Source of the DNA: JBJXHG01 sp046160865
GTDB taxonomy: Bacteria; Planctomycetota; UBA1135; GCA-002686595
Length of the DNA stretch: 11,230 nt
NCBI GenBank assembly: GCA_046160865.1
Contig: JBJXHG010000197.1
Coordinates: forward strand, 1 to 11,230
Direction: 5' to 3'
Shown in pieces: positions 1 through 6,630 of the stretch (its first letter is position 1; each line of letters starts with the position of its first letter). Under the pieces are notes generated by a model. That model saw only the letters and a list, made by a program, of their open reading frames with translations. It did no database searches and was not told where the DNA came from. The position numbers were made by a program, and so were the translations under genes.

Positions 1-127
1 GAGCGGCGACGACGTCACGCTCGATCGTGTGTTTCAACGCGCGCACCTCCTGCATCGCTGGGATCTCCTTCCCGATTGGTACGCATTGACGTGGTGGAAC
101 CGCGTGACGTGCACGCCGAAGCTCGGA
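1..127. repeat. Terminal direct repeat, left copy (circular-contig overlap)
   Basis: Bases 1-127 are identical to 11104-11230 in the same orientation. The repeat lies inside one continuous reading frame that runs from 10820 through the end and on from base 1 without a stop. This is best read as the overlap left when a circular molecule is assembled and written linearly. The odd length of 127 is a common assembler k-mer size, which supports an assembly overlap rather than a biological terminal repeat. Confidence 0.93.
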
Positions 128-1369
128 GCAGCGCTCGAGACGAAGAAGACGTGGCCAACCGCGCAAGGCGCGCCCATCTGGCAGCTGCCGCCGCCGCCGT
201 CACTCTCGAACTGGGTCCCGTCGCTGGCGCCGGCCGCGCAGGATCCGTCGCAGCTGCCGACGTGGCTCGTCGACGCGTTCGACATTCCGAAGGTCGCGCT
301 CGAGGCGGAGTGGAGCATCAACGGACTCACGTCCGATCGCCTCGCGCCGCTCAAAGACTTCGCGCACGTGTGGACACCGTACCCCAGCAACGCGGCGCTC
401 TTTGACGACGTCACCGCTGAGCAGGCAGCCGCGCACCTGTGGTCACCCAACGCGGCGTGGCGAGTGTTCGATCTCGTCGGCTTCCCGACGTTCCCCGGCA
501 TCGCGAAGCTCGAGCAGCTCGCCGCTGACGCGACCGCGCTGATGCTCACGCCTGCGTGGCAGGCGAAGGGACTCGCGTGGCACCAGTACTTCGAGTCGTG
601 GTGCGCGCAGTTCGGTCTGCCGAACCCGCCGACGTGGTACGGCGTGCACGTCGCGTATCGACCGTTCTGGTGGCGCCTCGACGTCGCAGACGTGCTCGCC
701 GGCAACGTCAACCCGTGGGCTGACGCGTTCCTCGTCGATCCGTTCGATCACGACTACGAAGCGAAGAAGGCGAAGGACTGGGCGACAACCGACTTCTGGG
801 AGATCGCGGGCCAAATCTTCGCGTTCACGGTCGGATCGATCGTGCTCGGTGGCTTCGTCGGCGCTGCATTCGGCGCTGTCGGCGCCGGCGGCACGATCGG
901 CGCGGGCTTCGAGGGCGCGATCGGCACCGGACTGCAGAGCGGCCTGAACGCGGAGATCGCCGGCGGCACGTTCGCGGAAGGCATCGACGGCGCGCTCGAG
1001 CAGATCGGTGGCGAAGTGATCGGTGGCGCGATCGAAGGCGCGGCAGGCGCGCTCGGCATCGACGAAGGAATCGGACAGCTCGCCGGCGACGTCGCCGGCG
1101 GCGCAGCAGATGGAGACTTCGACATGAACGACTGGATCAACGCACTCGAGCAAAACGTGAACCCACTCCTCGGCGCGGTCGGTGGAGCGATCGACGCGAT
1201 CAACGGCATCGCCGGAGGCTTCACCGGCGGCAGCACACCGGGCATCAACGGCAACTTCGGTGCGCCGTCGCTCAACCTCGGCTCGACCGACAGCGTCACG
1301 GGCGCGTCGCAGTCGACCGGCCTGCTGGTCGCGGCCGCCGCGATCGCAGCGGTCTTCTTCTGGAAGTGA
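1..1369 (+). CDS. Trp-rich/Gly-rich putative virion membrane protein, 3' part (continues from 10820 across the junction)
   Basis: This is the 3' part of a gene whose 5' end is at 10820. Joined across the repeat it encodes 550 residues. I do not recognise the family. The first ~360 residues hold about 26 tryptophans, many in short aromatic clusters. From about residue 362 the protein becomes Gly/Ala-rich with glycine-zipper-like hydrophobic runs, for example a segment beginning IFAFTVGSIVLGGFVGAAFG. It ends in a hydrophobic C-terminal segment (LLVAAAAIAAVFF) followed by Lys. There is no signal peptide. It is the largest protein of the genome and starts the block of genes downstream of the capsid gene, so I infer a structural role such as a membrane-embedded vertex, penetration or DNA-delivery protein. 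The next gene starts one base after its stop. The ORF is firm; the function is a guess. Confidence 0.9.
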   Translation, partial: SGDDVTLDRVFQRAHLLHRWDLLPDWYALTWWNRVTCTPKLGAALETKKTWPTAQGAPIWQLPPPPSLSNWVPSLAPAAQDPSQLPTWLVDAFDIPKVALEAEWSINGLTSDRLAPLKDFAHVWTPYPSNAALFDDVTAEQAAAHLWSPNAAWRVFDLVGFPTFPGIAKLEQLAADATALMLTPAWQAKGLAWHQYFESWCAQFGLPNPPTWYGVHVAYRPFWWRLDVADVLAGNVNPWADAFLVDPFDHDYEAKKAKDWATTDFWEIAGQIFAFTVGSIVLGGFVGAAFGAVGAGGTIGAGFEGAIGTGLQSGLNAEIAGGTFAEGIDGALEQIGGEVIGGAIEGAAGALGIDEGIGQLAGDVAGGAADGDFDMNDWINALEQNVNPLLGAVGGAIDAINGIAGGFTGGSTPGINGNFGAPSLNLGSTDSVTGASQSTGLLVAAAAIAAVFFWK

Positions 1370-1370
1370 C

Positions 1371-2012
1371 ATGAACGCAACCACTCTGCACGACCTGTGG
1401 AACGTGCTGCCGTCCGTCGACGGTCAGCTGTACACGGGCGACCTCGTGCTCGTGAAGATGACGGCGACGCCGCCGGCACTCTTCATCGCGCAGGGGCTCC
1501 CGTCGGTCGCTGACTTCCAAGAGATCGAGAACGACCTGGGCTTTGCGCTCGAGGACGAGATCCAAAAGGCGAAGGCTCAGTACCTCCTGATGCAGCAGTG
1601 GGGCGAGGCGCAGATTCAGTTCCTGAATCCGGGCGTCGTCGAGCACGTCAACACGTGGCGCAAGCTGCACGTCGAAAGCGTCGGCTCGTACTTCGACACG
1701 AGCGGCGTGCTGCACGTCTACGCGACGCTGCGCGTGAATCCGAACCCTGTGTGGGTCGTGCCGTTGATCAAGGGCCTCGTGGTCGCGGTGGTCGCGCTCG
1801 CCGCCGCGTACGCGATCGGTGCAACGGCAAACGCTGTGAAGTCGTGGTCGTTCACGAGCCCGGAAGCCGTGAAGGTGATCGAAAGCGCAGCGAACGCCGC
1901 GCCCGACTCTCCGCTGGGTGACGCCGCAGGCGGCTTCAAGAACCTCTCACTCGCCGCGATCGGCGTCGCGATCGCGCTCGTCCTCGTCGCCTTCAAGGCA
2001 AAGCTCAAGTGA
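1371..2012 (+). CDS. Putative virion membrane protein, 213 aa, two transmembrane segments
   Basis: I do not recognise the family. The first ~120 residues are soluble, with a charged helical stretch around residues 48-75. They are followed by a strong hydrophobic segment at about 127-150 (VWVVPLIKGLVVAVVALAAA) and a second near the C-terminus at about 191-207, ending in a basic tail (KAKLK). The start is ATG 1371, one base after the previous stop, with GGAAG at 1362-1366, a short spacing that suggests translational coupling. Its stop overlaps the next start. Membrane topology and position next to the large Gly-rich protein suggest a component of an internal virion membrane or a vertex complex. 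A lysis role (holin-like) cannot be excluded. Confidence 0.85.
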   Translation: MNATTLHDLWNVLPSVDGQLYTGDLVLVKMTATPPALFIAQGLPSVADFQEIENDLGFALEDEIQKAKAQYLLMQQWGEAQIQFLNPGVVEHVNTWRKLHVESVGSYFDTSGVLHVYATLRVNPNPVWVVPLIKGLVVAVVALAAAYAIGATANAVKSWSFTSPEAVKVIESAANAAPDSPLGDAAGGFKNLSLAAIGVAIALVLVAFKAKLK

Positions 2013-2779
2013 CACAAACGATCGACTACCGCATCCACGTCGTGCCCGTCGTGCCGGGCACGAAGAAGACGATGAACCTCTCAGGCGACGCGTTCGCCAT
2101 CGAGAGCGGCCACCACGCGGGCATCGTGATCGCGCGCGACGAGGCCGAGCCCGATCCGGACCGCGATCCGCGCGGCGATGAACGCCGCTTCCACATCGGC
2201 AAGTTCAAGAAGCTCCGCTTCGACTTCACGCGCCTCGTCCCGGCGCTCTCTTACCAGCCGATGCGTGTGCTCGTGTGCACCGACCCGCGCATGGGCACGG
2301 TGCAGACGCGAGTCGACCCGTTCGACGTGCGTGAGTACCGCATGTTGAAGCAGACGACGTACGGCGCAGTGCTGCCTGTCGCGCCGGGTGAGATCACGCT
2401 GATGTCTTCCTCTGAGCTGCAGGTTGCTTCGTTCGTCGCAGGTCAGACCGGCTTCTCGAGCGACGTCTACCTCAGTGGTGCCGTCGCAGCGAGCGTCGAC
2501 TTCGTGCTCATCATGTACGCGATCGCGGGCTTTCAATCTGTGCCCATAGCCTTCCAGCGCGCGCGAACCAATCCGTTCCTGGCGGCGGAGTTCTTCGTTT
2601 CGCTCGACGTCGGGTGGCAGACGCCGGATCAACTGGCTGCCGACCTCGTCGCACCGCCGGCGATGATCCACAAGACGATGGAGCGCATGCCGATCCCCGT
2701 TTGTCCGATTCTGCTCGGCATGGCGAGTCTCGGCGCGGCAGGCATCTACGGCGCGAGCATCGGCACCGTCTCGAGATGA
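2009..2779 (+). CDS. Hypothetical structural protein, 256 aa
   Basis: I do not recognise the family. The start is GTG 2009, overlapping the previous stop as GTGA, so it is probably translated by re-initiation; only a weak AAGG at 1995-1998 lies upstream. The N-terminal ~150 residues look beta-rich and polar, with a charged loop around residues 46-58 (EPDPDRDPRGDERR). The second half has two fairly hydrophobic stretches, one near 157-177 and one near the C-terminus (CPILLGMASLGAAGIYGASIG). It might be a membrane-associated minor capsid or vertex protein. It sits between the two-TM protein and the beta-rich 220-residue protein in a tightly coupled run. Gene call good; function unknown. Confidence 0.85.
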   Translation: MTQTIDYRIHVVPVVPGTKKTMNLSGDAFAIESGHHAGIVIARDEAEPDPDRDPRGDERRFHIGKFKKLRFDFTRLVPALSYQPMRVLVCTDPRMGTVQTRVDPFDVREYRMLKQTTYGAVLPVAPGEITLMSSSELQVASFVAGQTGFSSDVYLSGAVAASVDFVLIMYAIAGFQSVPIAFQRARTNPFLAAEFFVSLDVGWQTPDQLAADLVAPPAMIHKTMERMPIPVCPILLGMASLGAAGIYGASIGTVSR

Positions 2780-3438
2780 GCGCGCCGTTCACACGCGAGC
2801 GCACGTGGGCACCGACAGCGAGCGAGACGTTCGATGTCGGTGTCGCGCGCTGGGTGCGTGTGCACGACGACGTGCCTGCAGGACTCGTGCTGCGCACGCT
2901 CGAGGGCGACGGCGTGTTCGACGTCGAACCGGGGCGCGTGTACGACTTCGGCGACCGTCTCCCGTCGGTGCTCACCGCGCCGGCGACGGCCGACGGCTCG
3001 AGGACGCTCACGGTGTGCACCGGCTCGAGCCCGGTGGGGATGACGGAGCTCGGGCCTCGCGGTGGCGCGCCGCGGCCGTGGCTCGAGCACCTCACGCACG
3101 GCACACGCACGATCGCGGCGGGCGCGTCGTTCCCGATGGTGTCCGGCTTCGAATGGATCCCGTACTCGACCACTGCAGGGCGCGCGCTGTCGCATCCGTT
3201 CTCGCGTTTCCTGATCGTCGCTGCCGGCGATCGCGCGTTCGACGTGCACGTCGTCGACACGTTCGACGCGAGCACGCCGAGCGCGCTGCTCGCGACCGGC
3301 AGTGCCGTCGCGCGACCCGGTGGGCTGTTCTCACTCGCGCTCGTTCTCGACTTCCCGTACCCGCGCCTGCGCGTCGAAGCGACGAACACGGGCGCTGTCA
3401 ACCTCGACCTGCAACTGCACCTGTATGGCACCCGTTGA
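2776..3438 (+). CDS. Beta-rich putative minor capsid or spike protein, 220 aa
   Basis: The start is ATG 2776, overlapping the previous stop as ATGA. The protein has no membrane segment. It is dominated by alternating hydrophobic/polar stretches, turns and few charged helices, suggesting an all-beta fold. The C-terminal part (PRLRVEATNTGAVNLDLQLH, then a short tail) resembles the final strands seen in many beta-sandwich virion proteins; this is pattern recognition, not a family match. In DJR phages, vertex penton and spike proteins are typically small beta proteins encoded apart from the major capsid gene, so a penton or spike role is a reasonable inference. A cytoplasmic or enzymatic role is not supported by any motif I can see. 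Confidence 0.85.
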   Translation: MSAPFTRERTWAPTASETFDVGVARWVRVHDDVPAGLVLRTLEGDGVFDVEPGRVYDFGDRLPSVLTAPATADGSRTLTVCTGSSPVGMTELGPRGGAPRPWLEHLTHGTRTIAAGASFPMVSGFEWIPYSTTAGRALSHPFSRFLIVAAGDRAFDVHVVDTFDASTPSALLATGSAVARPGGLFSLALVLDFPYPRLRVEATNTGAVNLDLQLHLYGTR

Positions 3439-3886
3439 AATCAAACGCCGCGCGTGGCGCGCGCTCGCAAGTCCGCTGCTCGTCGTCTTCGTCGGCCTCG
3501 TGGTGATCGGCTGCGACATGCTGCGCGCGGTGGAGCGCCCGCGCGAGGTCGACGTGGTGCTGTCGGCGATCGAAGAGATGCGCATGTCGCTGAGCGAGGG
3601 CGTGCTTGCGCTCGCGCAGAGCTCGAGCGCGCCGGGTCTGACGGCCGTGGAGATGAACGCCTTGATCGCGCAGTTCGCGTCGCAGTCCGCTGAAGCGATC
3701 AAGGCGGCCGTCGAGAAGGCGACGACGTCGCCGCCGCCGGGTGAGTCGTCGTCAAAGGAGGACTGGCTCGTGTACCTCCTCGGCTTGTATCTCGCCGGCG
3801 ACAAGGCCTACCAGATGCACAAGGCGAAGCGCGCGCAGAGCGCGAGCATCGGCGCCATGCTCGAGGCGCCGCGTGCCCCTCAGTGA
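3425..3886 (+). CDS. Lipoprotein-like or membrane-anchored helical protein, 153 aa
   Basis: The start is ATG 3425, overlapping the previous gene by 14 bases; no clear Shine-Dalgarno. The N-terminus has a basic segment (residues 7-12), then a hydrophobic run (18-29) ending in VIGC, an acceptable lipobox with Cys at residue 30 followed by Asp31. If processed, this would be a phage lipoprotein; in enterobacteria Asp at +2 retains lipoproteins in the inner membrane. If not processed, it is a simple N-terminal anchor. The middle is amphipathic helix (about 40-100), then a Pro/Ser linker, and a second hydrophobic patch near 115-125 (WLVYLLGLYLAG). It overlaps a following tiny membrane gene. Spanin-like or virion-membrane roles are both possible; neither is shown. 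Confidence 0.8.
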   Translation: MAPVEIKRRAWRALASPLLVVFVGLVVIGCDMLRAVERPREVDVVLSAIEEMRMSLSEGVLALAQSSSAPGLTAVEMNALIAQFASQSAEAIKAAVEKATTSPPPGESSSKEDWLVYLLGLYLAGDKAYQMHKAKRAQSASIGAMLEAPRAPQ

Positions 3887-4070
3887 GTACCTCGCCGAAA
3901 CGCTGCTCGTGTGGCTGTTCGTCCTCGCGCTGAGACTGCGCGACGTCGAGATGCAGCTCGAGAGCTTGACGCGTCTCGATCGTCGGCTAGGGTCCCGGCC
4001 GTCGACTCGTGTTCGTGGTGAACCCGAGTCGACAACACCCGGGAATGACAACATCGACTCCGGCGCCTGA
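3873..4070 (+). CDS. Small membrane protein, 65 aa
   Basis: The start is GTG 3873 with GAGG at 3863-3866 six bases upstream, overlapping the previous gene by 14 bases. The peptide has one short hydrophobic segment near its N-terminus (TLLVWLFVLALRL, about residues 9-21), then a charged amphipathic stretch and a polar, disordered-looking tail. Single-pass peptides of this size are common in membrane-containing tailless phages. The choice of this start rests on the ribosome-binding site and overlap pattern; the open frame extends further upstream inside the previous gene. Confidence 0.65.
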   Translation: MPLSEYLAETLLVWLFVLALRLRDVEMQLESLTRLDRRLGSRPSTRVRGEPESTTPGNDNIDSGA

Positions 4071-4473
4071 GGAAGGCGTCATTCGTGCACCGCTCGCGGT
4101 GCGTTTGAAAGAGCACGTCGCGCGCCACCTTGCGTGGCTGAAGGACGTGTTCGACACCGAAGGCAGCTTCCGCGGCTTGCGCCGCGTCGAAGGCGGCCGC
4201 CTTCGGCGTGAAGGGCACGAGCTGCTCGTCGAGGCCACCGGCATCTCGGAGCAACACGCCACGCTCGAGGAGCGGCTCGCCGCGGCCGAGCAGCGCGCGC
4301 ACGTGCTCGAGTGCGAAGTGCAGATGGTGCGCGCCGACCTGTCGAGCGCGCAGCGGCGCAACGCCGAGCTGCTGCTCGAGCTCGCGCGCGATCCCGAGCA
4401 ACCGCTCACGGAAGCGGAGCTCGACGAAGCGCGCGACGTGCTCGAGCTCGACGTGCGCGCGAGGTGCCACTGA
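4045..4473 (+). CDS. Coiled-coil protein with PLAVRL motif, 142 aa
   Basis: I do not recognise the family. The protein is highly charged and helical, with heptad-like Leu/Ala/Glu/Arg pattern from about residue 65 to 115 (segments such as LEERLAAAEQRAHVLECEV). Near the N-terminus it carries PLAVRL, shared with the next gene. Start uncertain: ATG 4045 is my choice, but GTG codons at 4009, 4015 and 4018 are in frame and none has a good Shine-Dalgarno. Its stop overlaps the next ATG as TGATG. No membrane segment. It is the first of three successive soluble helical proteins and may oligomerise with them, for example as scaffold, stalk or host-takeover protein; this is inference. Confidence 0.78.
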   Translation: MTTSTPAPEEGVIRAPLAVRLKEHVARHLAWLKDVFDTEGSFRGLRRVEGGRLRREGHELLVEATGISEQHATLEERLAAAEQRAHVLECEVQMVRADLSSAQRRNAELLLELARDPEQPLTEAELDEARDVLELDVRARCH

Positions 4474-4877
4474 TGCGCCGCCCCAAGGAACCGCTCGCGG
4501 TGCGTCTGTTCATGGCGCGGCAGCAAGCGAACGACCTGCGCCGCGCCGTCTACGACCAAGAGCGCGACCTCGAGCAGCTCGACGCGCTGTTCGCGTTCTC
4601 GAAGAAGCGCGCGCTCGAGCTGCTGCGCAGGGCGACAGAGCACCGCGACGTGCTCGAGCAGCTCGTGCGTGACGCTGACGCCGGCGCGTGGCCGAACGAA
4701 GTGCAGCTCAAAGAGCCGCGCGATCACCGACTCAACGTGAAGAAGCCGCCGCCGTCGGCCGCGGCCGTCGAATTGATGCAACGCGTTGAAGAGCAGCTCG
4801 CACCTCGGCGTGCTGCGCGCAACGCGAAAGACCGGGCGAAGCGCGCGGCGACGCGTGCGAAGGAGACACGACAGTGA
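4473..4877 (+). CDS. Basic coiled-coil protein with PLAVRL motif, 134 aa
   Basis: The start is ATG 4473, fused to the previous stop (TGATG), with GAGGTG at 4461-4466 six bases upstream. The N-terminus MRRPKEPLAVRL shares PLAVRL with the previous protein, encoded by an identical 16-base DNA stretch. Residues ~15-70 are a charged helix with heptad-like Leu/Ala spacing. The C-terminus is strongly basic (Lys/Arg/Ala-rich after residue 110) and could contact nucleic acid. No membrane segment or catalytic motif is visible. Function unknown; a DNA-binding, packaging-associated or scaffold protein would fit the charge pattern. Confidence 0.85.
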   Translation: MRRPKEPLAVRLFMARQQANDLRRAVYDQERDLEQLDALFAFSKKRALELLRRATEHRDVLEQLVRDADAGAWPNEVQLKEPRDHRLNVKKPPPSAAAVELMQRVEEQLAPRRAARNAKDRAKRAATRAKETRQ

Positions 4878-5290
4878 ACGACAAAGACCTTGAGGCAGCA
4901 GCAGCGAAGTTCCTTGGCGACATGATGAGTGCCGCGCTGGCACGGTTCATTCCCGACTCGACGCCCGAACACACAGAAGCGCTTGGGCTGGTGATCGGGA
5001 TGGAGTTCACGTCGTGGATGAACCGGTGCGAGACGACGGCCGAGCTGCAGCGTTTGCTGCTCGAGCAGACGCGCGCAGCGTTGGAGCAGGCGAAGCAACC
5101 CGACGAGTGCGGCCCGCGCGAGAGCGAGCCGTCGCCGGAGGCGCTCGAGGCGCGGCGCCGGCAGCGCGAAGCGTTCGAAGCGCACGAGCGGCGCTTGTTC
5201 GACTTGCACCACAACGTCGAGCACATCGCGAAGTCGCTCGAGGAGATCGCGGCCGCGCTCCATGACATTGCCCAGCGGAGCAAGTTGTGA
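4874..5290 (+). CDS. Helical/coiled-coil protein, 138 aa
   Basis: The start is GTG 4874, overlapping the previous stop (GTGA) with AGGAG at 4861-4865 eight bases upstream. The protein is all-helical in appearance: an N-terminal amphipathic region (about 1-45), a Glu/Gln/Leu-rich helix (55-75), an acidic/Pro break (EPSPEALEARR), and a C-terminal heptad-rich helix with several His residues (FDLHHNVEHIAKSLEEIAAA). No membrane segment. I do not recognise a family. It follows two other helical proteins in the same coupled run, so a shared complex is plausible. Confidence 0.85.
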   Translation: MNDKDLEAAAAKFLGDMMSAALARFIPDSTPEHTEALGLVIGMEFTSWMNRCETTAELQRLLLEQTRAALEQAKQPDECGPRESEPSPEALEARRRQREAFEAHERRLFDLHHNVEHIAKSLEEIAAALHDIAQRSKL

Positions 5291-5529
5291 GCTTCTTCGA
5301 CGTGAAGGCGCTGATCGCTCCGTTCGTCGACGAGGCGCGCGCGGCCGACCAACGGCGGCGCCTCGAGTACCTGCACGTTGTCGAGATCCACCGCCGCGCA
5401 ATTGCGGTGAACCTTGAGGCGCTCGGGTACACGACGCAGCAGGCGTACACGCTCGCAAGCGCTGATCTGCGCGATGCGCTCCAGCGAGCCACTATGGCGC
5501 TGCAGCACGAGGAGCGTCGCAGTGGGTGA
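5287..5529 (+). CDS. Small helical hypothetical protein, 80 aa
   Basis: The start is GTG 5287, overlapping the previous stop (GTGA), with GGAG at 5277-5280 six bases upstream. The protein is soluble and helical, with an Arg-rich first half (DQRRRLEYLHVVEIHRRAI) and an Ala/Leu-rich second half. No motif is recognised. The stop lies inside the start of the next small membrane gene. Confidence 0.78.
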   Translation: MSFFDVKALIAPFVDEARAADQRRRLEYLHVVEIHRRAIAVNLEALGYTTQQAYTLASADLRDALQRATMALQHEERRSG

Positions 5530-5659
5530 CCTCGCGAGCGTGACGTTCGAAGTGCTCGTCCCGAAAGACGTCGCGCTCGGCCTGCTCGCGACTGGCTGCG
5601 CGCTCGCTCTGTTCGCTCTCGTTCTCGTCATTCGCAGCACGAGAAACCGCGACAAGTAA
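5522..5659 (+). CDS. Single-pass membrane peptide, 45 aa
   Basis: The start is GTG 5522 with AGGAG at 5510-5514 seven bases upstream, overlapping the previous gene by 8 bases. A single strong transmembrane segment spans about residues 17-37 (VALGLLATGCALALFALVLV), flanked by a short N-terminal segment and a basic C-terminal tail (RSTRNRDK). By the positive-inside rule the C-terminus is probably cytoplasmic or virion-internal. Size and topology fit the small membrane proteins of PM2/PRD1-type phages; holin-like function is possible but unsupported. It is the last gene of the coupled run that starts at 10820. Confidence 0.78.
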   Translation: MGDLASVTFEVLVPKDVALGLLATGCALALFALVLVIRSTRNRDK

Positions 5660-5698
5660 GCAACAACAACCGCAACAACGAACCCAATAGGAAAGCCA
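5660..5698 (+). promoter_or_regulatory. CAA-rich leader with AGGA ribosome-binding site
   Basis: The 39 bases between two genes are unusually A/C-rich for this genome, with repeated CAA units and almost no G or T until AGGA at 5690-5693, six bases before ATG 5699. Such unstructured A/C-rich leaders favour ribosome loading. No convincing promoter is seen here. Confidence 0.5.
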
Positions 5699-6118
5699 AT
5701 GGACTATCAGAAGAAGCAGGTAATTGCGCTCGCCGGAGCGAACACTCCGGGCGACGTCACGCTGCGCGTCGTGAAGGGCCTCGACGGCAGACCGCAGCTC
5801 GAGGTCCGGATCCCAGACCGCAGGCCGGTGCGCGCCGAGCTGACGCCGCAGCTCTGCGTCCGCATCGGCGGCGACCTGAGCGAAGCCGCGGTGGAGCTGA
5901 TCGACATCGATGCGAACGAGGCGCTCGGACCCGCCGAACCGGTCACCGACGACCCGCTCGGCAACGTCGCCGCCGGAGCGTCTGGCCTCGCGCAGGACGA
6001 GAGCGACCCGGCAGACGAGCAACCGGTCGAAGTGGCAGGCCCGGAGCAGCCCAGCGCGTCAGGCGAAGCGTCCGAAGGTGCGGCCGCGCCGCAGACCGAG
6101 CAACCGCAAGTCGTCTGA
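5699..6118 (+). CDS. Acidic-tailed hypothetical protein, 139 aa
   Basis: The start is ATG 5699 behind AGGA in a CAA-rich leader, so this gene is probably translated independently of the coupled run upstream. Residues 1-~68 look like a small beta-rich domain (TLRVVKGLDGRPQLEVRIPD and neighbours). Residues ~75-139 are a low-complexity, acidic, Pro/Ala/Glu-rich tail, probably disordered, ending in hydrophobic residues. A small beta domain with an acidic tail is the general design of single-stranded-DNA-binding proteins and of some scaffold proteins. An SSB-like role beside the putative origin is attractive, but I see no diagnostic aromatic motif, so the function is unknown. Confidence 0.83.
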   Translation: MDYQKKQVIALAGANTPGDVTLRVVKGLDGRPQLEVRIPDRRPVRAELTPQLCVRIGGDLSEAAVELIDIDANEALGPAEPVTDDPLGNVAAGASGLAQDESDPADEQPVEVAGPEQPSASGEASEGAAAPQTEQPQVV

Positions 6119-6119
6119 G

Positions 6120-6140
6120 GCGGCGCGCTTGGCGCGTCGC
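6120..6140 (+). terminator. Hairpin just after the acidic-tailed gene, possible terminator
   Basis: A 9-bp stem (one G-T pair) with a 3-base loop begins two bases after the stop codon: left arm 6120-6128, right arm 6132-6140. It is very GC-rich but is not followed by a T-run, so it would be a U-poor intrinsic terminator or an mRNA-stabilising end. Confidence 0.55.
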
Positions 6141-6171
6141 TGGGTCCTCAATACTTAGAACATCGTCCGAA

Positions 6172-6277
6172 AAACAGACCGACCCGACTCCAGTCGATTC
6201 GACACACGCCGTGGACATAACGTATAGATTACGCGCCACTTACGAGGAAAAACCTTCCACGTCGGGGCGGTCTGTTT
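6172..6277. repeat. Long-range inverted repeat flanking the AT-rich island
   Basis: A perfect 10-bp inverted repeat, AAACAGACCG at 6172-6181 and its complement at 6268-6277, encloses about 86 bases that include the promoter-like site. It could be a paired protein-binding site (for Rep or a regulator) or the base of a large stem in single-stranded DNA or RNA. Confidence 0.5.
6199..6228 (+). promoter_or_regulatory. Promoter-like site upstream of rep
   Basis: TCGACA at 6199-6204 matches the sigma70 -35 consensus at five of six positions. TATAGA at 6223-6228 matches the first four bases of the -10 consensus, with an 18-base spacer. It lies in the AT-richest part of the genome and points toward rep, giving a leader of roughly 400 bases. 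Prediction only. Confidence 0.4.
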
Positions 6278-6593
6278 GTAGGGCGATGGCGTGTGCAAGG
6301 CGCGAAGCGCCGGGATGCACACGCGACACGAGGGGCGCCGCCCAGCAGGGAACGCGCCTCGCGACGAGTGCAACCGACTCCGCCGGAGGCTCACCACGCG
6401 CCCCGGGCGCCGCTCCCGAGCGCGCTGCGCAGCAGCGCGTCCACACGCGCGGCGAAGAGGGGTCGGGAGCGAAAGGAGGGGGCGTCGAGCGCAGCCGACA
6501 CCCGGGCGGGAACGACGTGCTCGGCGACCCCCTCCGCCTTCCCTTTCGTGAAGGACTTCCCCCCCTCGTGGTGGTGACACGAGGCCCCGAGCT

Positions 6594-6621
6594 GAGGGTT
6601 CCGGTGGCGACCGGAACCCTC
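6594..6621. repeat. Perfect 12-bp stem with 4-base loop upstream of rep
   Basis: The arms 6594-6605 and 6610-6621 are exact reverse complements around the loop GGCG. This is the longest perfect stem I found. It ends nine bases before the AGGAGG at 6631, so it could be an origin cruciform, a translational control element for rep, or both. Confidence 0.7.
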
Positions 6622-6630
6622 CATATCCCG

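Noticed and set aside
1..127. True viral terminal repeat of a linear genome
   Set aside because: The repeat lies mid-gene, is exactly 127 bases and joins an open frame, so assembly overlap of a circle is simpler.
443..1384. Minus-strand 313-codon open frame
   Set aside because: It is antisense to the 550-residue protein gene, Arg/Asp-rich with no domain, typical of shadows in GC-rich DNA.
2511..3431. Minus-strand 306-codon open frame
   Set aside because: It is antisense to two coupled + strand genes, low-complexity Ser/Arg/Pro, with no motif.
4732..5655. Minus-strand 307-codon open frame
   Set aside because: It lies antisense across four overlapping + genes with good ribosome-binding sites, and has no recognisable features.
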